Source: JAKJEP01 sp964580995 (GTDB taxonomy: Bacteria; Planctomycetota; Phycisphaerae; Sedimentisphaerales; SM23-30). From it: a stretch of 64,000 bases of DNA. Positions 1 to 8,713 of this stretch are shown one piece after another. How positions within the stretch are numbered: position 1 is the stretch's first letter; every line of letters begins with the position of its first letter. The stretch covers positions 1 to 64,000 of the forward strand of contig CAZOMV010000002.1 in NCBI GenBank assembly GCA_964580995.1, given 5' to 3'. The notes beneath the pieces are model-generated. The model saw nothing but the letters and a program-made list of their open reading frames with translations, ran no database searches and was not told the origin of the DNA. A program made the translations under genes and the position numbers.

Positions 1-494
1 TGTAAGTCATTGTAAACAAAGATATTATAGGGCGCCACTAAAAAATCTCACACACCGTGTAAAAACGTTTCACTTTTTATATCTGTTTTACTCAGGTTTT
101 ATGATGGTTAACTCATGTTTTATATCACTTCCTTCATCTTTTACTATACTTTATTCAACATTTACCAACTCAACCTAATCGTTACATTTTAACATTTATC
201 CCCTACATCTTACCAAAACCATACCAAAAAATTAGATTATCATCAAAAATGAGTAAAATATTTCCCATTATTGTAAAAAAAATCTACTTTTAATTTGCCT
301 GAATGTCGATTCTGATGTAGTATTAAACAGACTAAATAAGTCATTTTCCTCCTCCTTTGGGCGAGAGAGAGAGAGAGTGCTAAAGTTCTTTCTCTCGCTT
401 TTTTTATCTACACATAAATAGATATAGAAGGTCTTTTATATATATTATTGACCTGCTATACCAATAATGTTATAAACCTAATTATTATAGATAA
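1..494. other. AT-rich gene-free left edge
   Basis: No convincing coding sequence is visible. The stretch is strongly AT-rich and is the downstream side of the leftward Gfo/Idh gene. Its only clear structure is a hairpin with a T-tract near 361-405, listed separately. Confidence 0.6.
361..405 (+). terminator. Possible rho-independent terminator, plus strand
   Basis: GCGAGAGA at 361-368 pairs with TCTCTCGC at 391-398, and a run of seven T follows at once. The arms lie in a GA/CT-rich tract, so the stem can slip. No rightward gene lies before it in the window, so it would serve a gene beyond the left edge or be fortuitous. Confidence 0.45.
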
Positions 495-1829
495 TTAAAT
501 CGTCTGCCACCCCGCACGATACGTACGCTGCAGGAGCTGATTAGCCTCAGCCACATTCGATATCGTCATATTCTGGGCGTCCCATTCCAGCGTTTTGCCC
601 GCCAACCGGTTCGCCACATTCCCCAGCAATACCGCCTCGCTCAGCGGTCCGGAAAAATCAAAATTCGTCGATCCGTTACCCCCGTTCAGACAGGCATTTA
701 CCCATTGCCCATAATGATCAACCTGCTTTTCTTCCAGCTTCGTCCGGTCGTAATCCTTAAACTTCTCTACCGGAAACAGTTGCGGACCTGCTACATGGGG
801 TATCAACAGCACTCCTTCCTCACCAATCAGAATGGATCCCTGCGCTGGCATCGGCATATCGACCGGCATCTGTGCCAGCTCCCGCGGCGGCTGCTTGCCG
901 CCATCATACCACGTTGCTTTAATTGTCTTATCCACCGTCATTTCCGTTCCCGGAAATTCATAATGTATAATCTCCCAGCCCGGCCAGGTTTCATCATTGA
1001 TCCCCGATATCTCCGCCAGCACACTCGTCGGCGCGCCCACCTTCATGAAAGTAAACACCGGATCAAATATATGGCAGCCGAAATCCCCCATTGCTCCGCA
1101 CCCGAAATCCTGCCGCGCCCGCCAGTTAAATGGCGCATAAACCCCTGTCTTATAAGGCCTCATCGGCGCTACCCCAATCCATAAATCCCAGTCTAGATTC
1201 GCCGGTATCGGGTCTTCCCCTTCCGGCCGGGTTAATCCGCCTTGCGGCCAGGATGGCGCACTGCTCCAGGAATGCCATTCCTTAACCTTCCCGATGGCAC
1301 CATCCCTAAGCATCTGTACCGCCATACGATACGCCACATGGGAATGAATCTGAATCCCCATCTGCGTAACTACCTTCGCCTCCCGCGCTGCCAGCGTCAT
1401 TTGCCGGGCTTCATATACCTCATGTGCCAGCGGCTTCTGGCAATATACATGTTTGCCTTTTTTTATCGCGGCCATCGCAATTGGGGCGTGCATGTGATCG
1501 GGGGTCGAGATATTGATGGAATCGATTTTATCCCCCTCTTTTTCCAGTAATTCACGCCAGTCACGATACTTACGGGCATTCGGCAAACCCGCCGCCGCTT
1601 GATTCAGATTATTCTCATCCACATCACAGATCGCTACGACGTCCAGCTTCCCGGTGGCCAGCAGACATCCCATATCCCCACCTCCCATCCCGCCCACACC
1701 AATGCAGGCGTGCTGCAACTTGCTGTTAGCAGACTGGGCAAAATTCAGCCGCGGCATAATCAGGGGAAACGCGATACTTCCGGAAATCGCCTGCTTAATA
1801 AACGTTCGACGGGTTACTTTTTTACTCAT
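495..1829 (-). CDS. Tat-exported Gfo/Idh/MocA family oxidoreductase
   Basis: This is a 444-residue NAD(P)-dependent sugar dehydrogenase-like protein. A twin-arginine signal (SKKVTRRTFIKQ plus a hydrophobic stretch) opens the protein, so it is probably folded in the cytoplasm and exported. The Rossmann region follows (GVGGMGGGDMG, then VVAICDVDE), and STPDHMHAPI and KGKHVYCQKPLAHE are the family's cofactor and substrate motifs. Start: ATG at 1829, with GGAAG 8 nt upstream, is preferred over the in-frame GTG at 1835. Exported members are greatly expanded in Planctomycetes and usually act in carbohydrate breakdown. The substrate cannot be read from the sequence. It is followed, in its own direction, by the gene-free left edge. 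Confidence 0.9.
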   Translation of the reverse strand: MSKKVTRRTFIKQAISGSIAFPLIMPRLNFAQSANSKLQHACIGVGGMGGGDMGCLLATGKLDVVAICDVDENNLNQAAAGLPNARKYRDWRELLEKEGDKIDSINISTPDHMHAPIAMAAIKKGKHVYCQKPLAHEVYEARQMTLAAREAKVVTQMGIQIHSHVAYRMAVQMLRDGAIGKVKEWHSWSSAPSWPQGGLTRPEGEDPIPANLDWDLWIGVAPMRPYKTGVYAPFNWRARQDFGCGAMGDFGCHIFDPVFTFMKVGAPTSVLAEISGINDETWPGWEIIHYEFPGTEMTVDKTIKATWYDGGKQPPRELAQMPVDMPMPAQGSILIGEEGVLLIPHVAGPQLFPVEKFKDYDRTKLEEKQVDHYGQWVNACLNGGNGSTNFDFSGPLSEAVLLGNVANRLAGKTLEWDAQNMTISNVAEANQLLQRTYRAGWQTI

Positions 1830-1888
1830 AGACACTACTTCCTTATAATTTACGTATATGATTCCAGGTTTGCCAAATTGCCTTAATT

Positions 1889-2233
1889 TCAGGGATATTC
1901 AGCCTTTACACTCGTGGTAATCCCGCCCCGCGCGGAAAAATCAGCCGTGATCTTCATGCGCCGGGGCAGGCAGGTTTTGACCAGATCATCCAGTATCTTA
2001 TTAGTCACCGCTTCATAAAAAATCCCCTGATTCCGGTAACCTTGCAGGTAATATTTCAAACTTTTCAGCTCGATACACACTTGATCCGGTATATAGCAAA
2101 TATGAATTGTACCAAAATCCGGCTGACCGGTTCGCGGACAGACGCTGGTGAATTCCGGGCAATCAATATTTATCTCATAATCCCTTTCCGGACATGGGTT
2201 TGCAAAAGTTTCCAACGGGCCGGCTGCACTCAT
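1889..2233 (-). CDS. queF: NADPH-dependent 7-cyano-7-deazaguanine reductase QueF
   Basis: QueF reduces preQ0 to preQ1 in the synthesis of the tRNA nucleoside queuosine. The 114-residue length fits the short, single-domain (type I) form. The catalytic cysteine lies in PEFTSVCPRTGQPD, and the NADPH-binding and substrate motifs follow (ELKSLKYYLQGYRNQGIFYE). It is transcribed away from queC, with 81 nt between the two starts, and queC and queE sit in the divergent operon. Its Shine-Dalgarno GGAG (2246-2249) lies in the loop of a short hairpin, which may limit translation. The assignment is firm. Confidence 0.95.
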   Translation of the reverse strand: MSAAGPLETFANPCPERDYEINIDCPEFTSVCPRTGQPDFGTIHICYIPDQVCIELKSLKYYLQGYRNQGIFYEAVTNKILDDLVKTCLPRRMKITADFSARGGITTSVKAEYP

Positions 2234-2238
2234 CTATT

Positions 2239-2255
2239 GTTTGTGCTCCACAAAC
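2239..2255 (-). promoter_or_regulatory. Hairpin holding the queF ribosome-binding site
   Basis: Read on the minus strand, GTTTGTG and CACAAAC form a 7-bp perfect stem with a GAG loop, and the queF Shine-Dalgarno GGAG covers the loop and the last stem base. It lies 5 nt before the queF start. It could be a translational switch, or a dyad operator shared with queC. It does not match a preQ1 riboswitch that I recognise. A second dyad, CTATAT-AGAG-ATATAG, lies at 2279-2294 nearer queC. Confidence 0.4.
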
Positions 2256-2314
2256 TGGTTATAAATCAATACATTCTTCTATATAGAGATATAGTTTAAT
2301 CACCCAGGTTAGGA

Positions 2315-3046
2315 ATGACAAGAAAATCAATAAATAAGATTATTTCACCTCCCCACCCCAGCGCAATCGTTCTGCTCAGCGGCGGGCTGGATTCTTTTAC
2401 CACCGCCGCCATAGCCATTGAACAGGGCTTCCAGCTCCATGCCCTGACCGTATCCTATGGCCAGCGGCATAGTTGCGAACTGGATGCCGCCCGCAGAGTG
2501 GTGCAAAAGCTGGGGATTACCGATCATAAAGTCTTTACTCTCGACCTGCGTTTGTTCGGCGGTTCCGCCTTGACTGCGGATATCAACGTGCCTAAGGCCG
2601 GAAAAATTCTGGAAAATCATATCCCCGCCACCTATGTTCCCGCCCGCAATACGATTTTTCTATCGCTGGCACTGGGCTGGGCGGAAGTGCTCGGCGCCTT
2701 TGACATTTTCATCGGGGCCAACGCCGTTGATTACAGCGGCTATCCCGATTGCCGCCCGGAATTTATCTCCGCCTTTAAAAACCTGGCCAATCTGGCCACC
2801 GCCGCCGGGGTCGAAAAAAAAGGCACTTTCCAAATCCACGCCCCCCTGATCCGCATGACCAAAGCTCAGATCATTACCCGCGGGCACAAACTGGGGCTGG
2901 ATTACTCCATTACCCATAGCTGCTATGACCCTGACGAACAGGGCCGGGCCTGTGGACAATGCGATTCCTGCCGGTTGCGGCTGAAAGGCTTCCAGGAGGC
3001 AAACCTCACCGACCCAATTACTTACAGAAAAGGGCAAGCCAATTGA
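2315..3046 (+). CDS. queC: 7-cyano-7-deazaguanine synthase QueC
   Basis: QueC converts 7-carboxy-7-deazaguanine to preQ0, using ATP and ammonia. The 243-residue protein has the PP-loop ATP-binding motif LLSGGLDS near residue 20, and a C-terminal zinc site (SCYDP, then CGQCDSCRLR). VPARNTIFLSLALGWAE is the conserved central region. The stop codon overlaps a TTG start for the next gene (TTGA), so the two are probably translationally coupled. It begins a run of four closely packed genes ending in queE. Confidence 0.95.
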   Translation: MTRKSINKIISPPHPSAIVLLSGGLDSFTTAAIAIEQGFQLHALTVSYGQRHSCELDAARRVVQKLGITDHKVFTLDLRLFGGSALTADINVPKAGKILENHIPATYVPARNTIFLSLALGWAEVLGAFDIFIGANAVDYSGYPDCRPEFISAFKNLANLATAAGVEKKGTFQIHAPLIRMTKAQIITRGHKLGLDYSITHSCYDPDEQGRACGQCDSCRLRLKGFQEANLTDPITYRKGQAN

Positions 3047-4044
3047 ATAGTTTCGAGCGTTATATAGGGATGGTCAATGGCCAAAAAGTGGATTGTGTAC
3101 CCCGCATACCTATTTTGATGCACTTCGCCGCCAAACATATTAACGTCTCTTATGCCGATTTTGCCGGTAAATATCAGGTTCTGGTGGAAGCCAACCGCCG
3201 GCTGGTGGAGGATTTCGGCTTCGACCAACTGGACGTGATGTCCGATCCCTGGCGGGAGACTACCGGTTTTGGGGCTAAAATCGAATATTTGCAGGATACC
3301 GTGCCCCGCTGTGTTCATCATCCCCTTGAGGAAAGTAAGGATTTATCCCGGCTGACAAAGCCCGATCCTTACCACTCTGAACGTATGTTCAACAGTATTA
3401 AAGCCATTCAGGATTACAAAAAAATCGGCTGGCGGAAGTATTCCATCACCGGCTGGGTGGAGGGGCCTGCTGCTGAGGCGGCGGATCTGCGGGGTGTGAC
3501 GAACTTTATGATGGACCTGTATGACGATGAAACGTTCGTCGGGGAATTGATGGACCTTTGTATCGAAAACGCTATAAATTACGCCCTCGCCCAAATCAAG
3601 GAAGGGGCCGACACCATCGGTATCGGTGATGCCATCGCCAGCCAAATCTCACCCCACATGTACCAGCGTCTGGTCCTGCCGCGGGAAAAACGGCTCGTTC
3701 AGGCCATTCAGCAGGCCGGCGGCCTGGCCCGGCTGCATATCTGCGGCAATATCAATCATTTACTGCCCTTCATCGCCGAACTGAATATCAATATCATCGA
3801 TTGCGACTGGATGGTGGATATGGAACAGGCCCGTCATACGCTCGGCCCCCGCGTTACGCTGGCGGGCAATCTCGATCCGGTCAACGCCGTCATGCGATCC
3901 ACCCCCGAAAAGATTCGCCAGGGCTTTCGTGACGTCTACCGCAAAGTCGGTAATCCCTATTTCGTCAACGCCGGCTGCGAAATCCCCGTCGGCACGCCGC
4001 GGGAAAACCTTCAGGCGTTATGTGACCCAATACCTGCCATGTAA
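3043..4044 (+). CDS. Uroporphyrinogen decarboxylase (URO-D) family protein
   Basis: This is a 333-residue TIM-barrel protein of the URO-D superfamily. The superfamily holds haem-pathway HemE and also corrinoid-linked methyltransferases of the MtaA/CmuA type. FERYIGMVNGQKVDCVPR is the typical opening of the non-HemE branch, and GLARLHICGNINHLLPFI resembles the metal-binding HxCG motif of the methyltransferase-like members. A TTG at 3043, overlapping the queC stop and with AGGG about 9 nt upstream, restores the normal N-terminus; the next ATG (3070) would cut into it. It sits between queC and queE. Whether it acts on a deazapurine, a corrinoid or something else cannot be told. Confidence 0.8.
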   Translation: MNSFERYIGMVNGQKVDCVPRIPILMHFAAKHINVSYADFAGKYQVLVEANRRLVEDFGFDQLDVMSDPWRETTGFGAKIEYLQDTVPRCVHHPLEESKDLSRLTKPDPYHSERMFNSIKAIQDYKKIGWRKYSITGWVEGPAAEAADLRGVTNFMMDLYDDETFVGELMDLCIENAINYALAQIKEGADTIGIGDAIASQISPHMYQRLVLPREKRLVQAIQQAGGLARLHICGNINHLLPFIAELNINIIDCDWMVDMEQARHTLGPRVTLAGNLDPVNAVMRSTPEKIRQGFRDVYRKVGNPYFVNAGCEIPVGTPRENLQALCDPIPAM

Positions 4045-4065
4045 ACCATACAGGAGAACTTAACC

Positions 4066-5079
4066 ATGAAATGTTATGTAACCGATGGTTCCGGGATTCA
4101 GAATCTCTCTTTGACGAATCGGCCCGAATCTACTGAACCGCCGCCGGGTGAGGTCCTGGTGGAGGTTCACGCCGTTTCGCTCAATTACCGGGATTTGATG
4201 GTGGTTACCGGCAAATATGGCAAAAAAGATCCTATAATCGCCGGTTCGGATCTGGCCGGTGTGGTAACCAAGATAGGCCGGGATGTTACGGAATTGAAGG
4301 CCGGAGATCGTGTCCTTAATGCTCCCTTTCGCAGCTGGCCGGCGGGCACGCTCCGCGAGGAATGGGCCAAGACCTTCGTCGGCGGCAATGGGGTAGATGG
4401 GGTACTAGCGGAAAAAATCACCTATCCTGCCGCCTCTCTGGTGAAAATCCCCTCTCATTTGAATTTCAAACAGGCCGCCACCTTTCCCATCGCCGCCCTG
4501 ACCGCCTGGTCGGCAGTCGTTACGCATGGCCGGGTCAAGGCTGGCGACTGGGTTCTGGTCCACGGGACCGGCGGGGTGTCCATCTTTGCCCTGCAAATCG
4601 CTAAACTGCATGGCGCTCGCATTATCCTGAGCACCTCCAGCCAGGAAAAAGCCGCCCTCATTCGTGAGAAATTTGGTGTCCAGGAAATCATTGATTACAC
4701 CGTCGAAGACTGGCCCGATCAAATACGGGAAATTACTACCAGCCAGGGGGCGGATATTATCGTGGAAGTGGCGGGCGGGGCCTCGCTGGCAAAATCCATT
4801 CAGGCGGCGGCCTATGGCGGCCGGGTGGCCCTGATCGGCGTGCTGGGCGGTACGGATAGTGCGATTAATATCCGGCATATGCTGGCCCATCAGGTAACGG
4901 TACGGGGCATCTTTATGGAATCGACCCAGGAGTTGCGTCATCTGGTCCGGGCGTGGGAATCCGCACAGCTTTACCCACACATCGACCGCAGCTTCCCCTT
5001 CGAGCAGGCTCAGCAGGCCTATGAGTACCTGCAATCGCAAAAGCACATCGGTAAGGTTGTAATCGAACTGAAATCATGA
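4066..5079 (+). CDS. Medium-chain dehydrogenase/reductase, quinone oxidoreductase-like
   Basis: This is a 337-residue NAD(P)-dependent MDR enzyme. The N-terminal GroES-like domain has SLNYRDLMVVTGKYG, where the catalytic zinc cysteine of true alcohol dehydrogenases is absent, so it belongs with the zinc-free quinone or enoyl reductase branch. The nucleotide fold carries VHGTGGVSIFALQIAK. HIGKVVIEL at the end is typical. It starts 22 nt after the URO-D gene and its stop overlaps a possible early queE start, so it is probably co-transcribed with the queuosine genes. The substrate is unknown. Confidence 0.85.
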   Translation: MKCYVTDGSGIQNLSLTNRPESTEPPPGEVLVEVHAVSLNYRDLMVVTGKYGKKDPIIAGSDLAGVVTKIGRDVTELKAGDRVLNAPFRSWPAGTLREEWAKTFVGGNGVDGVLAEKITYPAASLVKIPSHLNFKQAATFPIAALTAWSAVVTHGRVKAGDWVLVHGTGGVSIFALQIAKLHGARIILSTSSQEKAALIREKFGVQEIIDYTVEDWPDQIREITTSQGADIIVEVAGGASLAKSIQAAAYGGRVALIGVLGGTDSAINIRHMLAHQVTVRGIFMESTQELRHLVRAWESAQLYPHIDRSFPFEQAQQAYEYLQSQKHIGKVVIELKS

Positions 5080-5099
5080 GCATACTGGAATATAGGTGC

Positions 5100-5792
5100 A
5101 TGACTTTACGAATCAGTGAAATATTTTATTCCATCCAGGGGGAAGGCAGACTGGCGGGTGTCCCTTCTGTTTTCATCCGGTTAGCCGGCTGCGACCTCCG
5201 CTGCCTTTGGTGCGATACCCCTCATGCCCTTCGCGCCGAGCAGGGAAAAGGTTTTACCCTGGAACAGATCGTGAACCAAATCAGCGAATACGATTGTTCT
5301 CACATGGTAGTGACGGGCGGCGAACCGCTGATTTCACCGGAACTGCCCACCCTCCTGCAGGAATTGAAAAATCGCAATAAACATATCACCCTGGAAACCT
5401 CCGCCACCCAGTATCGGCCGGTGATCGCCGATCTGGTCAGTATCAGCCCGAAGCTGGCCCACTCGATCCCCCATACCGGCCCGCACGCCGATTTCGCCCC
5501 CATCCACAAAAACCGCCGCCTTAATCTCGAGGCCATCCAGTATTTCATGGACCATCACGACTATCAGCTTAAGTTCGTGGTGGGTGACCGGACCGATCTG
5601 GAAGAAGTGGATCAAATTCTGGCGGTATTGCGAAATGTCAGCCGGGATCGTATTATGCTTATGCCCCAAGCCCGGACCCGGCAGCAATATCACACCGCCG
5701 GTCCGCTGGTAGCGCAACTGTGTATCGAAAAGGGCTTCCGTTACTGCCCGCGCCTGCATGTGGAACTCTGGGACAACCGACGGGGAAAATGA
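5100..5792 (+). CDS. queE: 7-carboxy-7-deazaguanine synthase QueE
   Basis: This radical SAM enzyme makes 7-carboxy-7-deazaguanine from 6-carboxytetrahydropterin. The cluster-binding motif is CDLRCLWC (CX3CX2C), preceded by the signature IFYSIQGEG and followed by VVTGGEPL. ATG at 5100 gives the usual short lead (six residues before IFYSIQGEG). An in-frame ATG at 5076 overlaps the stop of the MDR gene and would add eight residues. The order queC-URO-D-MDR-queE suggests one transcript. QueD, the preceding enzyme, is not in the window. Confidence 0.94.
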   Translation: MTLRISEIFYSIQGEGRLAGVPSVFIRLAGCDLRCLWCDTPHALRAEQGKGFTLEQIVNQISEYDCSHMVVTGGEPLISPELPTLLQELKNRNKHITLETSATQYRPVIADLVSISPKLAHSIPHTGPHADFAPIHKNRRLNLEAIQYFMDHHDYQLKFVVGDRTDLEEVDQILAVLRNVSRDRIMLMPQARTRQQYHTAGPLVAQLCIEKGFRYCPRLHVELWDNRRGK

Positions 5793-5839
5793 TTACTAAA
5801 GCTTTGCAAAACTTCAATAAATAATGTACGTTTGGATTT

Positions 5840-6721
5840 ATGATTATGACTGAATATGTATTTCTTAATAACACATTGATCGACTCGGACCTGGCGACCG
5901 TCAGCGTCCATGACGCGGGCCTTCTGCACGGAATCGGCCTGTTCGAAACCATGCGCAGTTACGGCGGCAAAGTGTTTCGGCTGGCCGACCATCTCGACCG
6001 GCTCTTTCACTCGGCCCAGGTTCTGAATATCACCGTTACCCACCAAAAGCTGGAGATCGAAAACGGGATTGACGAACTGCTCAGGGCGAATCAACTAACC
6101 GATGCCCGCCTGCGTCTGACACTCACCCGCGGGAGCCTGAAAAATGTCACAGCGGAGAATCCCAATCCCTCTACACTTTTCATCACAGCGGCCCCGCTTA
6201 CCCCCTATCCGCCGGAATATTATAACAAAGGCATGGCCGTTATCGTCAGCGACTATAAGCAGAACCCGCACGAACCCACCGCCGGCCACAAAACGATCAA
6301 CTATTTCAACCGGCTGCTGGCGCTGCAGCAGGCCCAGCTTAAACACGCCGGTGAAGCTATTTGGTTCACCACCACCAACCATCTGGCAGAAGGCTGCATC
6401 AGCAATGTATTTTTGGTCCATAATGAGGTACTCCTCACGCCGCCGCTGGCGACGCCGGTGCTGGCTGGTATCATTCGCAAGCTGGTGCTGGAACTGGCCG
6501 GCCAAAACGGTATAAAAGCGGAAGAGAAACCCCTGACCATCCAGGATCTGCTGCAAGCATCCGAAGTGTTCCTTACCAACAGCATTATGGAACTCATGCC
6601 CATCGCCCGCATTGAAAAACACGCCGTCGGCAATGAAAAACCCGGCCCCCTCTATCAAAAACTGCATGGATTATATCGGGCCGCCGTAGCAACTGAATGT
6701 AACCAGGAACAGGAACCGTGA
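5840..6721 (+). CDS. Class IV (fold-type IV) PLP aminotransferase / aminodeoxychorismate lyase-like
   Basis: The 293-residue protein belongs to the family of branched-chain aminotransferases, D-amino acid transaminases and 4-amino-4-deoxychorismate lyase (PabC). The Schiff-base lysine is near residue 151 in GHKTINYFNRL. HDAGLLHGIGLFETMR and LTNSIMELMPI fit PabC or a related lyase better than IlvE. No pabA or pabB lies nearby to settle it. The ribosome-binding site is weak, and ATG at 5846 is an equal alternative. The dapF-like gene follows 11 nt later. Confidence 0.8.
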   Translation: MIMTEYVFLNNTLIDSDLATVSVHDAGLLHGIGLFETMRSYGGKVFRLADHLDRLFHSAQVLNITVTHQKLEIENGIDELLRANQLTDARLRLTLTRGSLKNVTAENPNPSTLFITAAPLTPYPPEYYNKGMAVIVSDYKQNPHEPTAGHKTINYFNRLLALQQAQLKHAGEAIWFTTTNHLAEGCISNVFLVHNEVLLTPPLATPVLAGIIRKLVLELAGQNGIKAEEKPLTIQDLLQASEVFLTNSIMELMPIARIEKHAVGNEKPGPLYQKLHGLYRAAVATECNQEQEP

Positions 6722-6732
6722 AATAGAATCCT

Positions 6733-7584
6733 ATGAATTTTTACAAATATCACGCACTGGGCAATGATTATATCGTTTTGGATCCTGCGGAGGTGGGGGA
6801 GGACTTGACCCGACATCAAATCCGGACGATCTGCCATCGCAATTATGGCATTGGTTCGGATGGAATTCTCCTGGGTCCTTTTACTACGGAAAAGGGAGAA
6901 ATAGCTTTGCGGATATTTAATCCCGACGGCAGTGAAGCGGAAAAAAGCGGCAATGGCCTGCGAATTTTCACCCGCTACCTTTGGGAAAAACAAAATAGCC
7001 GGCAGCAAAAGTTCACCATAAAAACCATCGGCGGCCTAGTTCAGGCAGAAGTCCATGCCAATGGAAAAATCATCTCGGTGGCAATGGGGCAAGTAAGTTT
7101 TGAAAGCCAAAAAATCCCGGTAGCCGGCCCGAATCGGGAAGTGCTGAATGAGGAAATGGAAGTACAGGGGGAAACCCTCTCTTTTTCCACCGCCACCATC
7201 GGCAATCCTCACTGCGTAATTTTACGGGAACATATTTCTCCGGAAGAAACCTGTAAACTAGGGCCTTTGATCGAAAGAGATCCGCGTTTCCCCAACCGCA
7301 CCAACGTGCAATTCATGAAAATTCTGGATCGAAACAACATCCGGATTGAAATATGGGAACGGGGAGCCGGATACACCCTGGCCTCAGGGAGCAGCAGTTG
7401 TGCCGCCGCGGCCGTCGCCTGCCGCCTGGGTTTTTGCGACCGGAAAATCCATGTCCACATGACCGGCGGAATTATTGAAATTGTAATTGGAAATGGTTAT
7501 CATGTGACGATGATCGGCTCAGTTACAAAAATCGCAGAAGGAATCTTTTCACATGAAATATTTGAGGAAGAATTGAAATTTTAA
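6733..7584 (+). CDS. dapF: Diaminopimelate epimerase family protein, both catalytic Cys replaced by Ser
   Basis: DapF interconverts LL- and meso-diaminopimelate for lysine and peptidoglycan. The 283-residue length, MNFYKYHALGNDYIVLD, YGIGSDG and WERGAGYTLA fit the family. The two cysteines that do acid-base catalysis in known DapF are serine here: residue 72 in EKSGNGLRI (usually CGNG) and residue 218 in LASGSSSCAA (usually ACGTG). Both are clear in the DNA (AGC and TCA). A dapL gene at 57.7 kb would need an epimerase. This protein may be a divergent epimerase, an isomerase with another substrate, or inactive. It overlaps the end of nothing, and nif3 starts 1 nt later. Confidence 0.75.
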   Translation: MNFYKYHALGNDYIVLDPAEVGEDLTRHQIRTICHRNYGIGSDGILLGPFTTEKGEIALRIFNPDGSEAEKSGNGLRIFTRYLWEKQNSRQQKFTIKTIGGLVQAEVHANGKIISVAMGQVSFESQKIPVAGPNREVLNEEMEVQGETLSFSTATIGNPHCVILREHISPEETCKLGPLIERDPRFPNRTNVQFMKILDRNNIRIEIWERGAGYTLASGSSSCAAAAVACRLGFCDRKIHVHMTGGIIEIVIGNGYHVTMIGSVTKIAEGIFSHEIFEEELKF

Positions 7585-7585
7585 T

Positions 7586-8701
7586 ATGAAACTACAGGAA
7601 GTCACAAAGGTTTTGGAACAGATTGCCTCGCCGGAGCTGGCAGAAGACTGGGACAATATCGGCCTGCTGGTGGGGAATCCCCAGCAGCAGATAAAAAAGG
7701 TACTGCTCACAATTGATCTGACGGCGAAGGTTCTGGCGGAGGCCCAGGCAAAAAAGACCGATCTGATTATCGCCTATCATCCGCCCATCTGGGAGCCGCT
7801 GAAGAAAATCATTGCCGGCCAGGGTCCTGCCCCTCTGATCCATCAGGCCATTCGCGCCAACATCGCCATTTACTCCCCCCACACCGCCCTGGATTCGGTG
7901 AAGGGCGGGATCAACGACCTGCTGGCAGAAATCGTCGGCATCCACAATCCCCAGCCGCTCCAGCCGCTGGCGTCTGCCGACCCGGCTAACTGTAAACTTG
8001 TCGTGTTCATACCCATTGCCGATGTGGAAAAGGTCAGCGAGTCCATCTTCGCCGCCGGCGCCGGCAACATCGGAGCAGCCGGCAAGTATAGCAAGTGCAG
8101 TTTCCGCACCCCCGGCACCGGCACCTTCCAGTGCGGCCCCTATAGCAAACCCGCCATCGGCAAACCCGGCAGCTTCGAGCGGGTGGAGGAAATCAAATTT
8201 GAAACCATCGTGCCGGTTGCGAAAATCCCCGCTGTGGTCAAGGCTATGCTGGCCGCCCATCCCTACGAAGAAGTGGCCTACGACCTGATTCCGCTACGAA
8301 ATGCACCGATGGAAGCAGGGCTGGGCCGTTTCGGCGATTTTGCGGAACCGACTACCGTGCCGGCGTTAATCGAAAAAATCAAAAACGTATTCAAGGTAAA
8401 GGTCGTTGGGATCATCGGGCCACAAAAAGGCCGAGTTAAACGGGCCGCTGTCGGCGCCGGTTCCTGCGGCTCGCTGCTGCGGAGTGTGATAAACAATCAG
8501 TGCAATTTCTATCTGACCGGCGAGTTGAAGCATCATCACGCCCTGGAACTGCAAGCCGCGAATGTCACCACTATCTGTCTATCTCATTCGGTCTCCGAGC
8601 GAATTATTCTGCCGCATCTCGCCAAATGTTTACAGCGCCAGCGTAAAGGGATCCAGGTGTGCCTCAGCCGCAAAGACCGCGATCCCTTCGTCTGGCAATA
8701 A
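7586..8701 (+). CDS. Nif3/DUF34 dinuclear-metal protein (YqfO type)
   Basis: The 371-residue protein is a member of the NIF3 (DUF34) family, which forms hexamers with a two-metal site. Metal-ligand motifs are visible: IIAYHPPIW near residue 65, SPHTALD near residue 100, and a C-terminal TGELKHHHALEL. The long form contains the CutA/PII-like insert (VFIPIADVEKVSESIFAAGAGN to HPYEEVAYDLIPL), as in Bacillus YqfO. The biochemical role of the family is still debated; proposals include GTP cyclohydrolase-like or metal-handling functions. It begins one base after the dapF-like gene. Confidence 0.9.
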   Translation: MKLQEVTKVLEQIASPELAEDWDNIGLLVGNPQQQIKKVLLTIDLTAKVLAEAQAKKTDLIIAYHPPIWEPLKKIIAGQGPAPLIHQAIRANIAIYSPHTALDSVKGGINDLLAEIVGIHNPQPLQPLASADPANCKLVVFIPIADVEKVSESIFAAGAGNIGAAGKYSKCSFRTPGTGTFQCGPYSKPAIGKPGSFERVEEIKFETIVPVAKIPAVVKAMLAAHPYEEVAYDLIPLRNAPMEAGLGRFGDFAEPTTVPALIEKIKNVFKVKVVGIIGPQKGRVKRAAVGAGSCGSLLRSVINNQCNFYLTGELKHHHALELQAANVTTICLSHSVSERIILPHLAKCLQRQRKGIQVCLSRKDRDPFVWQ

Positions 8702-8713
8702 AAAGGAATCCTC

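Noticed and set aside
361..405. GAGTGCTAA as a CIRCE half-site
   Set aside because: The matching TTAGCACTC arm is missing, and the sequence is explained by the GA-rich hairpin.
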